DNA from: Roseiconus nitratireducens
Lineage (GTDB): Bacteria; Planctomycetota; Planctomycetia; Pirellulales; Pirellulaceae
DNA: 64,000 bases
Direction: 5' to 3'
NCBI RefSeq assembly: GCF_008629675.1
Contig: NZ_VWOX01000006.1
Location: 124,001-188,000, forward strand
Each line of letters opens with the position of its first letter. Position 1 is the stretch's first letter. Position numbers and translations under genes: made by a program. The notes under the pieces were generated by a model. The model searched no databases and was not told the origin of the DNA. It saw only the letters and a program-made list of their open reading frames with translations. Positions 38,101-46,555 of the stretch are shown piece after piece.

Positions 38101-38798
38101 ACGTCAAGACGCACGGATTGCTGTGGGGCGCCCGGGTTGGAGCCGGTCGGCTGATCGTTTCAACCCTCAATCATGATCCCGAGCGGTCCGCGGCGGGTCC
38201 GCACGTGCTTCGCCAACTCCTCCACCGATTGATCGAAGAGCCGTTGGGATTGCGAGGACGGCTCAGTGAAGAGACGCAAAGTCGATTGCGTTCATCGCTC
38301 AACCTTCGGCAGATCAACCTTGCCCAGGCGGAGTGGAAGTTGAAGGTCGATTCGGACTCACGTGGATTTCAAGCTCGCTGGTTTGAAGATCGCGAAGCTG
38401 GCGAGGATCCGTTTGCCGACGCATCTTCCATCCGCATCGATTCACATTGGGACGGACAGGGGCACGGCGACTTGGACGGCTGGGCCTGGTACTCCACCGA
38501 AGTCTCGATCCCCAATGATTGGAAAAGCGATGACTTTTACTTGTGCTTTACCGGGGTCGACGATCACTACCAGGCGTTCGTCAATGGTAGGAAGATCGGC
38601 CAGGCGGGAAACATCGATCGCAAAGAGACCGCGTTTGAAATGCGGTCCAGTCATCGCCTGCCGGATACCGTGAAGGCGGGAGACCGATTGCGGATCCGTA
38701 TCGCTGTTTACGATTGGTACGGAGCGGGAGGGATCTTTCGACCGGTGTTCCTGCGAACGACGCCCCTGCCGGCCGGTTCGCCGCTGCTTCGCGAGTAG
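35163..38798 (+). CDS. Secreted glycoside hydrolase family 2 protein
   Basis: This is a 1211-residue GH2-type enzyme with a signal peptide (HWLLALLLLMHVGRDVSCSG). The jelly-roll sugar-binding domain covers about 40-260, and the TIM barrel begins near LFLNGRPIIVRGLLNWG. The likely acid/base is Glu481 in NHPCVVLRSLTCETG, where the family reads HPS-x-x-W-S-x-x-N-E; the nucleophile is probably Glu557 in KPLLLGEAI. A C-terminal jelly roll (HGDLDGWAWYSTEVSIP, CFTGVDDHYQAFVNG) closes it. NE is replaced by CE, so activity may be altered. Substrate is unknown, perhaps a beta-galactoside or uronide. Confidence 0.85.
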   Translation: MSILSRHWLLALLLLMHVGRDVSCSGQGRSATQSASPQSPAAPQADASSTRWSQELDADWRIDPVAPSEAQGGTAFNQPIPVPSAWEHTLGKSFDGSAVYQLEISEQTTRRVQAELQRRSRSVPQQLFIVFDGVATEAIVRCNQIPVGEHLGAWTRWSCNLDQAWDPEGPNRIEVRVDEKVGHHTQGFLPVFAPHFGGIWQPVRLEIRPQQRIDTENTLVLGRYRVEENHRLALRVALQGPLPEDAELDVVVDHPRRKLPNGSWQSARKTKVLRRTFALDSDNQSEEGFEFDIPLKDARAWSPESPWLYDVRLSLTGRGVAPDAPVTAGERDPDAGTGGQASAASTRVVYDSQAYRTGIRLIETRGDQLFLNGRPIIVRGLLNWGYAPPSTAPSLDDRDMRDEIACAQRMGLNLMKFCLWIPPRRYLELADEEGLLAWVEYPTWHAKLVESNLAELQREYLEFTHHDRNHPCVVLRSLTCETGPSASLEVIESLYRLVHRQVPDAIVEDDSSWISWNRISDIWDDHPYGNNHTWPEKLGELRQFIAEREAKPLLLGEAIAADTWPDLNAIRNQMDRQTAERSANRKASERSQSDANSHVELPFWVLNAYESAKNFEDQLAEHSSPDVVMQMRQDSLDYAYQMRKYQIETYRREIPWGGFVVSVIRDFPFAPMGVIDSTGAFKFSEWGREAEWSADDPMLLLKTQDDRRSFIAGTTASVDWLMANAKASQLALQRSTAKQRFEVRWRLLTDRTETPVATGNVLLRPPSNSAPKASAADHFQATAELSFPISKRRRRMELVGEIWAGRQRVATNRWPIWVLPPAQKVPQSRVQVHAALEESRKDWMHAVVAANQNDAPSAATFESADAHGEPGVQAPSSILVASRFDNDILDQLQSGRSVLLLPDGGPGSFPVRDHWFLRGGPVVFPDRIEGSQTTRDDHSLTQLLVDLQHFDLAGSIQPDFDFWQETDPWLILWDSHDLDHVKTHGLLWGARVGAGRLIVSTLNHDPERSAAGPHVLRQLLHRLIEEPLGLRGRLSEETQSRLRSSLNLRQINLAQAEWKLKVDSDSRGFQARWFEDREAGEDPFADASSIRIDSHWDGQGHGDLDGWAWYSTEVSIPNDWKSDDFYLCFTGVDDHYQAFVNGRKIGQAGNIDRKETAFEMRSSHRLPDTVKAGDRLRIRIAVYDWYGAGGIFRPVFLRTTPLPAGSPLLRE

Positions 38799-38806
38799 GC
38801 GCGCGA

Positions 38807-38818
38807 ACCACCGGTGGT
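38807..38818. repeat. Palindrome ACCACCGGTGGT between convergent genes
   Basis: A perfect 12-base palindrome lies 8 bases after the glycosidase stop, in the 130-base gap to the convergent kinase gene. It may help end transcription or be one of the dispersed GC palindromes of this genome. Confidence 0.5.
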
Positions 38819-38928
38819 GTTCAACGCTGTGGATTGCCCCCCTGCCAAAGTGCGTGCGAGGTCACCAGCGTCTGGCGACGGCGGTCGAGTTGGATGTCGG
38901 ATGATCGCCTTGGATTCGAGTGTCCAAT

Positions 38929-41900
38929 TCATTCCGCGATTGCGTTGCCGTAGGCCTTCTTGATCCCGACATCAAACTGGAGCACCACCTGACGTGTCTC
39001 GGAATCGGGCGTCCGACGAGCAATGTTCGTCATCATGCGGATCAGGCTGTCGCGAATGAGCAGGTTTCCCTGAATGCCCTTCAAGTGTCGCGACAGGAAC
39101 CTCGGATCGGCTTCGGCTAGAAACTGCTTGAAGCTTTGACTTGCCTGTTCATTCTCTTCGATGATTGCGGCAAAAATGCCCACCATCAGCAGCGGATCCG
39201 TGGGCGGTGTGTCGTACCGTTCGGTGGGCTGAACATCACCACTGGCGGCGTAAAACGCATCCGTCCTCGGAACGGACGCAGGCAACCGTGTCGCTTCCGC
39301 GGCGATCCGCACCGTTTCAAAGGGAGCTTGCTGCAGAACGTGAACCAGACTTGGTCGCTCACTCTCATATGCTGTCTGGTCGAGTCCCGAATCAACCAGG
39401 TGTTCGTATCGACGCACCAGATCCCGCGTTTCCGCGGAAATCGGTGCCCCCTGCCGAACCGATTCTGGAACTTGTCCGCTGCACTGAACGATCAGCGTGA
39501 GCATCCGCTCGGGCGAGATTGGAAGCACGTCGTGCCAGCCGAGCTGCTGCGATGCGTCGACGTTTGCGCCGACGTAGTAAGCCTGAAGCCGTCTGCTCAA
39601 CAGATCCGCCGTGGCATCGGCCAAGCGATGCTGCTCGTCAGAGGAACTCAGCAAAGGGATCGCCAGCTCGACCGATCGCAACATATCACGCTCTTGCTCC
39701 GTCGGATCCTGATTCGGGTGGACGGTTTTGAAGTATTCGTTGACTGCGGCCAACCAACCATCGACAAACCAATCGATTTCTCGGCGGCGTTTCTCCGCGT
39801 AGTTCTGCTCGTAGGGCAGAGCTTCCATTCGCCATCGTGAATCCATCAAGCGGACGACGTGGCCATCGTCACTTGATTTGCGTTGCAGCGAGATTGCCAA
39901 AAGTAACCGGGAAGCGATTTTCGCATCCAATCCCAGTTCCGGCGCGAGATCAAGCCAAACTTCTGACGAGGCTTCCGCGCCCGAGTCGATCGGCTTTTGA
40001 CGTTGCAACGCGACCGTCAGAACATCGCGTTCCAGCGTCTCGCCCAACAAATTCATGGCCTCGCTGGACTGAACGCGAAACAATGCTCCCGGAACAACAC
40101 TCTCGGACGCGATTTTTCCGGCCGCGAGCGTGATCACCTTGGAGCGGGCCGCGGGGCTGATCGGAACGGTGAGCGCGTCGCGAAGAATGTGGGCGGTCGA
40201 ATTGTCCGTCATGATGGACAGGCTTTGCCGAATCGCGATCATTGTTGCAAAGGCGCATTCGGTGTCGGTTCCTTTCGTGATTGCGTCCGCCAACACCTGC
40301 GTGCTTTGTCGATGGCTGCAGGTTGCCACAATCTTGTTTTGGGCGGTACGCAGAAAGTCCCTCCACTGCTCGGGAACGTCCAGAAAATCCATCCCACTCG
40401 GGATGACGCCTGGCGAGAATCGATCGTCCAGAAAGTCGTGCAGTGCGATTTCGATGCGATCATTCCACAACTGTTCCGTCAACTCCCCGCCCAGTTTGAC
40501 CGCTTCGACGGCAATCGCTTCATCGCCCTGGTGATCATGCCCGTCGGCATAAGAACCGTTGGGAGGTTGCAGGCCACGAAGGATCTGTGTGGCGGCATGA
40601 ATCTTTGCACCAACATCCTCCGCTTGATCGTAGGCCTGTCGCCATTGGTCGGGCGTTCTGCCGTCGACGATCGATGGATCGGGTCCAGCAGGAGTTCCGT
40701 GATTCGAGTGCGAAGCAGAGACCTCAGCCTCTTCGCGAATGGCGCGAACGTGAACGACCTGTTCGGAGCCGTCTGTCAATTCGATGATGTAGGGCGAAAT
40801 CATTGCCGGAGCGTGGGGATCGGAAAGACGAACCTTGTACCGACCGGCGCGCAGCTCGATGGCGTTGTCGCCCTGTTTGATTTGCGTTCCCTGGACGCGT
40901 TCGTTTTCATCAACAAATTGAATCCAGGCGTTTTCAAGATCCGATTCGATACGGACTTTTCCCTCCGGCGTGTCCAGGATCAAGACGATGCCCATCAAGC
41001 ACGCGACAATCAGCAAGCCAAGGCCAAGGATCCAGAGTCGTGAATGGCCCCGGCGTTTCGGTGAAGCCTCGACCGTCGCCGGCTTGGATCCTGCCAAACC
41101 GAAACTGAATTCGGAATGGTCGTGGGTGTCCGTGGGGCCCAGCAAATCGACCAGGGACTGCTCGACCGGTTCGGGATTCGCGGGAGCGACGGGTTTCGAC
41201 GTTTTCGCAACCAAATCCGCCAATCGTTTGGCATCCACCGCGTCCGTCCAACGCGACAACTGCTCCGCCACCTCGGCGGCGTGCTGCTGACGCTCATCCG
41301 GATTGGTTGCCAACAGGTTCGCGGTCAGCCGGCAAAGCTCTGATGGAACGTCCGCCCGGAATTCCTGGACCTCCGGAGCGATGGTGTTCGAGATCGACCG
41401 CAACCGGTGCAGCAGACCTTGCTCCCGGTCGGTCGGCCGCGGCGGTTGACCGGTCAGCAGGAAAAACAGAGTGGATCCTAGCCCGTAAAGGTCGGCGGCT
41501 GTGCCAACGGTTTCACCATTCGCTTGTTCGGGAGCCATGTAATCCAACGTCCCCAGGAGCTGGCCCAACGACGTTTCCGTATCGATGCTGTGGGTATCGG
41601 ACAGATGGGCGAGTCCGAAGTCCAACAGTTTGACGGTACCTCCGCGGTCAATCATCACGTTGGACGGTTTGACGTCACGGTGAATGGCGCCGCTTTGGTG
41701 GGCGGCGGCCAGGGCCAGTGCAACTTGCCGAATGATTTCGGACGCTTCGCTGGGCGCGAGCGGACCGATTTGTCGGACCAGCGTTTGGAGATCGATGCCG
41801 TCAATCTTTTCCATCACCAGGAAGGCGGCTCCCCGAAATTCTCCGGCATCGGTAGCGGCGACAATTCCTGGATGATTGAGCCGCCCCAGAACTCCGATCT

Positions 41901-42375
41901 CGCGGTCAAATCTGGCGTGGGCTTCCTGAGCGTTGAACAGCCGTGGATTGACGACCTTGATGGCGACCTCGCGGCCGAGTTTCCGATGTCGCCCGTGATA
42001 CACCACGCCCATTCCGCCTTTTCCCAGGACGCCGAGCAATTCATAGGATCCGAGAAGGTGATTGCGGTCGGCCGACAAATTCGGGCGGTCATTCTGCGTT
42101 TCGGCTTGCGAAGACCGCCGCATTGAGTCCTGCGGCGGATCGGCCTTCAGAGCCTGCAGCCACGTCGGGACCGGTGCGGTCCCGGACTTCGCCCCCGCAA
42201 CCAGGGGAAGATGCCGTAGCAATGAGTCGCTGGCTTGCTCCAGGGACGCCAAAGTCTGTTCGCAATCGGGGCAACTTTCCAAGTGTTGTTCCAGCGAATC
42301 GACCTCACGCGGATCAAATTCACCGCGCAGATAGCGTTCCAGGGTTTGGTCGTCCGGACAGGCGGTCGTCACCAT
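38929..42375 (-). CDS. Serine/threonine kinase with N-terminal zinc-finger (anti-sigma-like) domain
   Basis: The 1148-residue protein starts with a zf-HC2-type module: H31-x3-C35-x2-C38 in EQHLESCPDCEQTLASL, the metal site used by ZAS anti-sigma factors. A Hanks kinase follows (VLGKGGMGVVYHG, VAIKVV, HRDVKPSNVMI, DFGLAHL, YMAPEQA). One membrane helix (LWILGLGLLIVACLMGIVLIL) precedes a beta-rich domain (KVRIESDLENAWIQFVDEN) and a long helical C-terminal part. ATG at 42375 has AGGA 8 bases upstream, better than TTG at 42378. It is divergent from an ECF sigma gene, its likely partner. Confidence 0.9.
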   Translation of the reverse strand: MVTTACPDDQTLERYLRGEFDPREVDSLEQHLESCPDCEQTLASLEQASDSLLRHLPLVAGAKSGTAPVPTWLQALKADPPQDSMRRSSQAETQNDRPNLSADRNHLLGSYELLGVLGKGGMGVVYHGRHRKLGREVAIKVVNPRLFNAQEAHARFDREIGVLGRLNHPGIVAATDAGEFRGAAFLVMEKIDGIDLQTLVRQIGPLAPSEASEIIRQVALALAAAHQSGAIHRDVKPSNVMIDRGGTVKLLDFGLAHLSDTHSIDTETSLGQLLGTLDYMAPEQANGETVGTAADLYGLGSTLFFLLTGQPPRPTDREQGLLHRLRSISNTIAPEVQEFRADVPSELCRLTANLLATNPDERQQHAAEVAEQLSRWTDAVDAKRLADLVAKTSKPVAPANPEPVEQSLVDLLGPTDTHDHSEFSFGLAGSKPATVEASPKRRGHSRLWILGLGLLIVACLMGIVLILDTPEGKVRIESDLENAWIQFVDENERVQGTQIKQGDNAIELRAGRYKVRLSDPHAPAMISPYIIELTDGSEQVVHVRAIREEAEVSASHSNHGTPAGPDPSIVDGRTPDQWRQAYDQAEDVGAKIHAATQILRGLQPPNGSYADGHDHQGDEAIAVEAVKLGGELTEQLWNDRIEIALHDFLDDRFSPGVIPSGMDFLDVPEQWRDFLRTAQNKIVATCSHRQSTQVLADAITKGTDTECAFATMIAIRQSLSIMTDNSTAHILRDALTVPISPAARSKVITLAAGKIASESVVPGALFRVQSSEAMNLLGETLERDVLTVALQRQKPIDSGAEASSEVWLDLAPELGLDAKIASRLLLAISLQRKSSDDGHVVRLMDSRWRMEALPYEQNYAEKRRREIDWFVDGWLAAVNEYFKTVHPNQDPTEQERDMLRSVELAIPLLSSSDEQHRLADATADLLSRRLQAYYVGANVDASQQLGWHDVLPISPERMLTLIVQCSGQVPESVRQGAPISAETRDLVRRYEHLVDSGLDQTAYESERPSLVHVLQQAPFETVRIAAEATRLPASVPRTDAFYAASGDVQPTERYDTPPTDPLLMVGIFAAIIEENEQASQSFKQFLAEADPRFLSRHLKGIQGNLLIRDSLIRMMTNIARRTPDSETRQVVLQFDVGIKKAYGNAIAE

Positions 42376-42471
42376 CAAGTCGTTCCTGCGGCGGGTAAAT
42401 CATCAGTCTCTCCACCAGGTTCAATCGAGGCCTGTGACACTTCTCGCATTGGCGGCCCAAACCGCGTCTCT

Positions 42472-42491
42472 CACCAGCCGGTAAACTGGTG
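42472..42491 (+). promoter_or_regulatory. Inverted repeat over the sigma gene's ribosome-binding region
   Basis: CACCAG and CTGGTG are separated by CCGGTAAA. The right arm with the following GG forms the GGTGGG that serves as ribosome-binding sequence before ATG 42494. The hairpin could mask initiation or be an operator. Arms are only 6 bp, so this is tentative. Confidence 0.4.
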
Positions 42492-42493
42492 GG

Positions 42494-43096
42494 ATGTCCC
42501 AACTTACGCAAAGCGAAGAAAATTCTTCCGGAATCAGCTTGGCGCTCCGGCTGCGCGACCGGTCGGCAGGTGCGTGGGGAGAATTGATCGATTTGTACGG
42601 TCCCCTGGTATGTCGCTGGTGCGCCGCGGCGGGGTTGTCACGGGCAGCCCAGGAGGACGTGACGCAAGACGTCTTTTTAGCCGTTCACCGTTCGATCGGA
42701 TCGTTCGACGCGACTTCCAGAAGGTCGACCTTCAAAGGATGGTTGTGGACGATCACTCGCAACGCCGTCTTGAAACACGTGGAACGACAAAAGACGGTCG
42801 GACGCGGCGGCAGTGCGGCCCTGGCGGACCTTGCGTCGGTCCCGGAACCTGGACCGGACATCAGCGAAGAAACCCCACCATCGGACCCGGGCGAAACTGC
42901 CGCATTGGTCCATCGCGCGATCGAACAAATCCGACCGCACGTGGCGCCGCGAACCTGGGAGGCCTTTTGGAATACCGCGGTGCTGGGACGCCCTTCAAGT
43001 GACGTCGCCGACGATTTGGGAATGTCCGCTGCCGCGGTGCGGAAGGCAAAGAGCCGAACCTTGCACCGATTGAGACTGCAACTGGGGGATCTCTGA
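42494..43096 (+). CDS. ECF-like RNA polymerase sigma factor
   Basis: This is a 200-residue sigma-70 family factor. Region 2 shows GELIDLYGPLVCRWC, then QEDVTQDVFLAVHRSIGSFD and FKGWLWTITRNAVLKH. Region 4 is IRPHVAPRTWEAFWNTAVLGRPSSDVADDLGMSAAAVRKAKSRTLHRLR. The WEAF and VRKAKSR segments match the planctomycete ECF group that sits beside Ser/Thr kinases. It is divergent from the zinc-finger kinase, with 118 bases between the starts. Target promoters are unknown. Confidence 0.9.
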   Translation: MSQLTQSEENSSGISLALRLRDRSAGAWGELIDLYGPLVCRWCAAAGLSRAAQEDVTQDVFLAVHRSIGSFDATSRRSTFKGWLWTITRNAVLKHVERQKTVGRGGSAALADLASVPEPGPDISEETPPSDPGETAALVHRAIEQIRPHVAPRTWEAFWNTAVLGRPSSDVADDLGMSAAAVRKAKSRTLHRLRLQLGDL

Positions 43097-43223
43097 CTCG
43101 GGCAACGCCGCTTGCCGGCCGCAGCACGCAATGAACCGTCAGCAGCCAATCAACCGTGCACCAGCCGCGGGCCAAGATGGCGACAAGAGACAACGTTCCC
43201 TCTCGTCCCCAAGATTTAGATAG

Positions 43224-43296
43224 TGGAGGTAGACGGACTTGAACCGACGACCTTTGCACTGCCAGTGCAACGCTCTCCCAACTGAGCTATACCCCC
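43224..43296 (-). tRNA. tRNA-Ala (GGC)
   Basis: A cloverleaf is read on the minus strand. The acceptor GGGGGTA pairs with TACCTCC (one G-T pair). The D-arm is GCTC...GAGC. The anticodon stem TTGCA/TGCAA encloses CTGGCAG, anticodon GGC, alanine. The T-loop is GTTCAAGTC. The discriminator is A and CCA is not encoded. Confidence 0.95.
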
Positions 43297-43861
43297 ATCA
43301 AAATCAGAGGCGTTCTGACGAACCGGCGGTGGGACAAGCCGACCGCCTGGTCGCCGCGTCTCGGAACTGAGATCTGCGACGTTGTTCGCTTGAACGGGTC
43401 GGTATTATGCGTTCCGAGCCGGCTTCGTCAACCTGTGTTTCGCAAGTGGGGTCCGAGTGGGGCCTGCCGCGCGACTGCCGGATCGCTCGTGCCCCGTATT
43501 CGACGGCGAATGGACCGGATGCGCAGTCAAGGTTGCGGACCGAGCCGAGGAGCGTGCTGGCAAAGTCGGCTGCGGTGCGATTCCGGAGGGGATGCAGGAA
43601 TCCTGTGGGGGAAAAATGATGATGACCGGGGTGTTCGCCCTCGTGGACTGATTAGGGGGATCCGCCACGACCACCGGGGATTTGGCGTTGTTGGGTAATC
43701 GGCGCCCTAGGCGATCGCCCTTACAATCCCGACCAAGGCTTCCGCCGCGCGGAAGCGACGTGGCCGAGACGCGGGGTCGCCCCGCATTTCGGCATCATTC
43801 CGCTGTCATCTGCCGAATCCGAAACAGACGAGACGCTTGAAAAACCGTCTCCGGTTCCCGA
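43297..43861. other. Intergenic stretch upstream of tRNA-Ala and nusB
   Basis: This gap of 565 bases separates a minus-strand tRNA from plus-strand nusB, so it carries two promoters. I see no gene. A short frame with GGGGGAAAA before ATGATGATG (near 43616) gives only 11 residues. No strong -35/-10 pair stands out. Confidence 0.5.
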
Positions 43862-44323
43862 ATGTCCACCCGCCGACGCGCCCGCGAAATCGTTCTGCAA
43901 TTGCTTTACGAAGCCGATATCAACGGGACTCGCAGCGAGGTTTCGGCAAAGCGATTCATCAAGTCGCGGTTGCAGGGTCGCAAGGCGTTGACCTCGTTCT
44001 CGGAAGGCCTGTTCTTCGGCACGCTGCGGCACCGCGATGAAGTCGACCCGCACCTGGCGCGGCTGGCCAAGGGATGGTCGCTGAGCCGGATGGCAGTGAC
44101 CGATCGCAACGTGATGCGGATGGCCGCCTACGAAATCCTTTTTTCAGACACCCCGGGCCGCGTCGCCGTCAACGAAGCCGTCGTTCTGATCAAACGTTAC
44201 GGGGACAAAAACAGCCCGCGGTTTGTCAACGGAATTCTGGACCGACTGCTGAAAGAGCACGAATCGGGATCGCTTCCGAGCGCCGCGGAGGCACTGGACG
44301 ATGTGGCGGACGCGGGTCGCTAA
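43862..44323 (+). CDS. nusB: Transcription antitermination factor NusB
   Basis: The 153-residue protein opens with [20 protein letters not shown], the classic NusB start, and ends with [17 protein letters not shown], the conserved C-terminal block. [10 protein letters not shown] lies between. NusB binds boxA RNA with S10 and joins the antitermination complex for rRNA operons. It is all-helical and cytoplasmic. A tail of about 20 residues ([17 protein letters not shown]) exceeds the usual length. The TauE-like gene starts 220 bases downstream. Confidence 0.95.
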   Translation: MSTRRRAREIVLQLLYEADINGTRSEVSAKRFIKSRLQGRKALTSFSEGLFFGTLRHRDEVDPHLARLAKGWSLSRMAVTDRNVMRMAAYEILFSDTPGRVAVNEAVVLIKRYGDKNSPRFVNGILDRLLKEHESGSLPSAAEALDDVADAGR

Positions 44324-44542
44324 CGGTTGCCAATGGACGCGAAACGCACGCGGCCTGGTTTTTTCCGGTGGAGAGTTCCACACCGTCCAGGTGCGACGCG
44401 ATGCACGCGTGGCATGACGGAATTCGTGAGGCACTTAGCGACACCGAAAGTCCCCGATCGTCGGGGCAGACGGCCGGACGTTCCGGTTGTCTGGATCGTG
44501 AATCCTTGACCTTCGTTCTTCGATCTCCCCGGGAATCTCGCG

Positions 44543-45304
44543 ATGCCTGAGATGGCCGATTGGTTGAGCATCGGTCTGGTTCTGTCGCTGGGAATTTTCG
44601 TCCAGTCGGCAGCCGGTTTCGCGGCGGGCTTGCTGACAGTCCCGGCGTTGTTGTGGATGGGGTACACGATCCCCGAGGCAAGCGCGGCCCTGTTGGTCGC
44701 GACCGTTCCGCAAAACGTGTTCGGTGTCTACTCACTGCGGGATTCGATTGATTTCCGCAGTTTGTTGTGGCCGGGGATCGGCAGGCTGGCATTCTTTCCC
44801 GTGGGTGTGCTGGTGCTGATGGCGATCGAGCAAGCGTTTCCGATCGTCCGCATTCGGCAGTTCGTCGGGGTGGTCGTCCTGGGTGTCACGTTGGCAACGA
44901 TTCTCTACAACCCGACCCCGCGAACCAGGTTGTCACCGGTGTGGGCGTGGTTGGCGTTTCCCACTTCGGGTTTTTTGCAGGGCTTGGTAGGAATGGGCGG
45001 CCCAGCGATGGTGTTTTGGGTCACCGCACATGACTGGAGCGCGAGGCGAATTCGCGGCTTCCTGTTTGCGATGTATTTGATCAGCTTGGTGCCGGCCCTA
45101 GTGATGCTGTACCTGTTCTTTGGGCAGCGCGTCGTTGCCCCGGCGGTGCTGGCGGCGATCTCCATTCCGATGCTGTTGTTGGCCACTTGGCTGGGACTTA
45201 CATTCGGCAACTGGCTTGGCCGACGGCGACTCCGCAGGATCACCTTGGGTCTGTTGTTGCTGATGGGGGTGGTCGGACTGGCCTCTCCCTGGATGCAACC
45301 TTGA
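44543..45304 (+). CDS. TauE/SafE-family membrane permease
   Basis: The 253-residue integral membrane protein has about eight hydrophobic helices and the family's repeated pattern. The first half has FVQSAAGFAAGLLTVPALLWMG and the second FLQGLVGMGGPAMVFW. Members export sulfite, sulfoacetate or related anions, though substrate varies and cannot be set here. A sulfate-reduction gene lies 5 kb away (cysH-like at 49607), but there is no direct link. ATG at 44543; a second in-frame ATG (MADW) lies three codons in. Confidence 0.85.
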   Translation: MPEMADWLSIGLVLSLGIFVQSAAGFAAGLLTVPALLWMGYTIPEASAALLVATVPQNVFGVYSLRDSIDFRSLLWPGIGRLAFFPVGVLVLMAIEQAFPIVRIRQFVGVVVLGVTLATILYNPTPRTRLSPVWAWLAFPTSGFLQGLVGMGGPAMVFWVTAHDWSARRIRGFLFAMYLISLVPALVMLYLFFGQRVVAPAVLAAISIPMLLLATWLGLTFGNWLGRRRLRRITLGLLLLMGVVGLASPWMQP

Positions 45305-45359
45305 GCCCCGCCGCCGCTCTAACGTTTTGGCGTGGGAACCATTTTTCGAGGAACAAAAG

Positions 45360-46256
45360 ATGAACATCATGGCGCCCGCATTGATCGGAGAGTTGTCTTC
45401 GTACCTGACGGGCGACGCCTTGATGGCTTTGTTGACCCTGACATTGATGGAAATCGTCCTGGGGATCGATAACATCGTCTTCATCGCGATCATCACCGGT
45501 CGTTTGCCGGAGGAGAAGCGATCCTTCGCACGCCGCTTTGGCTTGGTGCTGGCGATGGGCATGCGGATCCTGTTGTTGCTGGTGATCGGCTACCTGATGC
45601 AGTTGGTTGACCCGCTGTTTCATCTCTCCGATCTGGCGCCCACGCAAGCCATTGCCGACTACTTCCATGAACATGAGGAAGCGAACGAGGTCAGTGGCAA
45701 GGACATCATTTTGCTCGTCGGCGGATTGTTCCTGTTATGGACCGCGGTGCGCGAAATTCACCACAAAATCGAAGGTGAAGGCGGGGAGGCGGAAATCGGG
45801 AATCTTCCCGGAGACTCCGGCGGGGCACGCGATGGGATTGATCCGGTGACGGAAAAGAACCGCCGCAACGTCACGGTGGGCGGCGTGCTGTTTCGGATCG
45901 CCTTCATGGACGTGATTTTCTCGCTCGATTCGGTGATCACCGCCGTGGGGATGGCAAAGCAGATCCCGATCATGGTGATTGCGGTCGTGATCAGCGTCGG
46001 CGTGATGATCGCGTTTGCCAATCAGATTAGCGAGTTCGTCCAGCGGCACCCCACGGTCAAAATGTTGGCGTTGTCGTTCCTGATCCTGATCGGCGTGGTC
46101 TTGATCAGCGAAGCCGCTGGCACCCCCATCAGCAAGGGTTACGTGTACTTCGCCATGGCGTTCTCGCTGATGGTGGAGTTTCTAAATCTGCGGATGGCAA
46201 TGAAACGCATGCGTCCAAGCTACGGCGAAGGGGAAACCGGCAGCATCCGCCATTGA
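45360..46256 (+). CDS. TerC-family integral membrane protein
   Basis: The 298-residue membrane protein has the TerC signatures LMEIVLGIDNIVFIAIITGRLP and FMDVIFSLDSVITAVGMA, each with the acidic residues thought to bind metal. A cytosolic loop, acidic and Gly-rich (EGEGGEAEIGNLPGDSGG), joins the halves. Family members act in tellurite resistance or manganese export (TerC/Alx/MeeY group). GAGGA lies about 7 bases before ATG 45360, so the upstream in-frame TTG at 45327 is rejected. No Mn-sensing leader fits the 55-base gap. Confidence 0.92.
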   Translation: MNIMAPALIGELSSYLTGDALMALLTLTLMEIVLGIDNIVFIAIITGRLPEEKRSFARRFGLVLAMGMRILLLLVIGYLMQLVDPLFHLSDLAPTQAIADYFHEHEEANEVSGKDIILLVGGLFLLWTAVREIHHKIEGEGGEAEIGNLPGDSGGARDGIDPVTEKNRRNVTVGGVLFRIAFMDVIFSLDSVITAVGMAKQIPIMVIAVVISVGVMIAFANQISEFVQRHPTVKMLALSFLILIGVVLISEAAGTPISKGYVYFAMAFSLMVEFLNLRMAMKRMRPSYGEGETGSIRH

Positions 46257-46555
46257 GTGCGGTGGCTCGGCGGCTCCGATGGACTGGGACAGGGCACTGA
46301 CGCCAACTGCGACTTCGGGTCGACTAAGATGGTCGGCTGCACAAATCGGCTCCCTCACTGGACAACGCCACTTTCAATCAAAAGCCCCGCGATTTGCAGT
46401 GCAATGAGCGACAAGGTGCTCGCCGCCGGTTGGGTCGAGAAAATCCGCGGCTAGCGCCACGCGACTCACCCAAAGTCGCGCTGTCCAGCGAGTGCTCCGA
46501 TCCAGCGTGCTTCCCCACCGATTCTTTCCCTTTCCCCGATGATGGATGGATTGCC
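46257..46555. other. Intergenic stretch before the SGNH hydrolase gene
   Basis: About 300 bases. The hydrolase frame is open back to 46394, but that part lacks signal-peptide or domain features. I see no RNA gene or clear promoter. A small palindrome TTGCAGTGCAA lies near 46393. Confidence 0.4.

Noticed and set aside
42376..42378. TTG as start of the zinc-finger kinase
   Set aside because: The next codon is ATG with a well-placed AGGA upstream.
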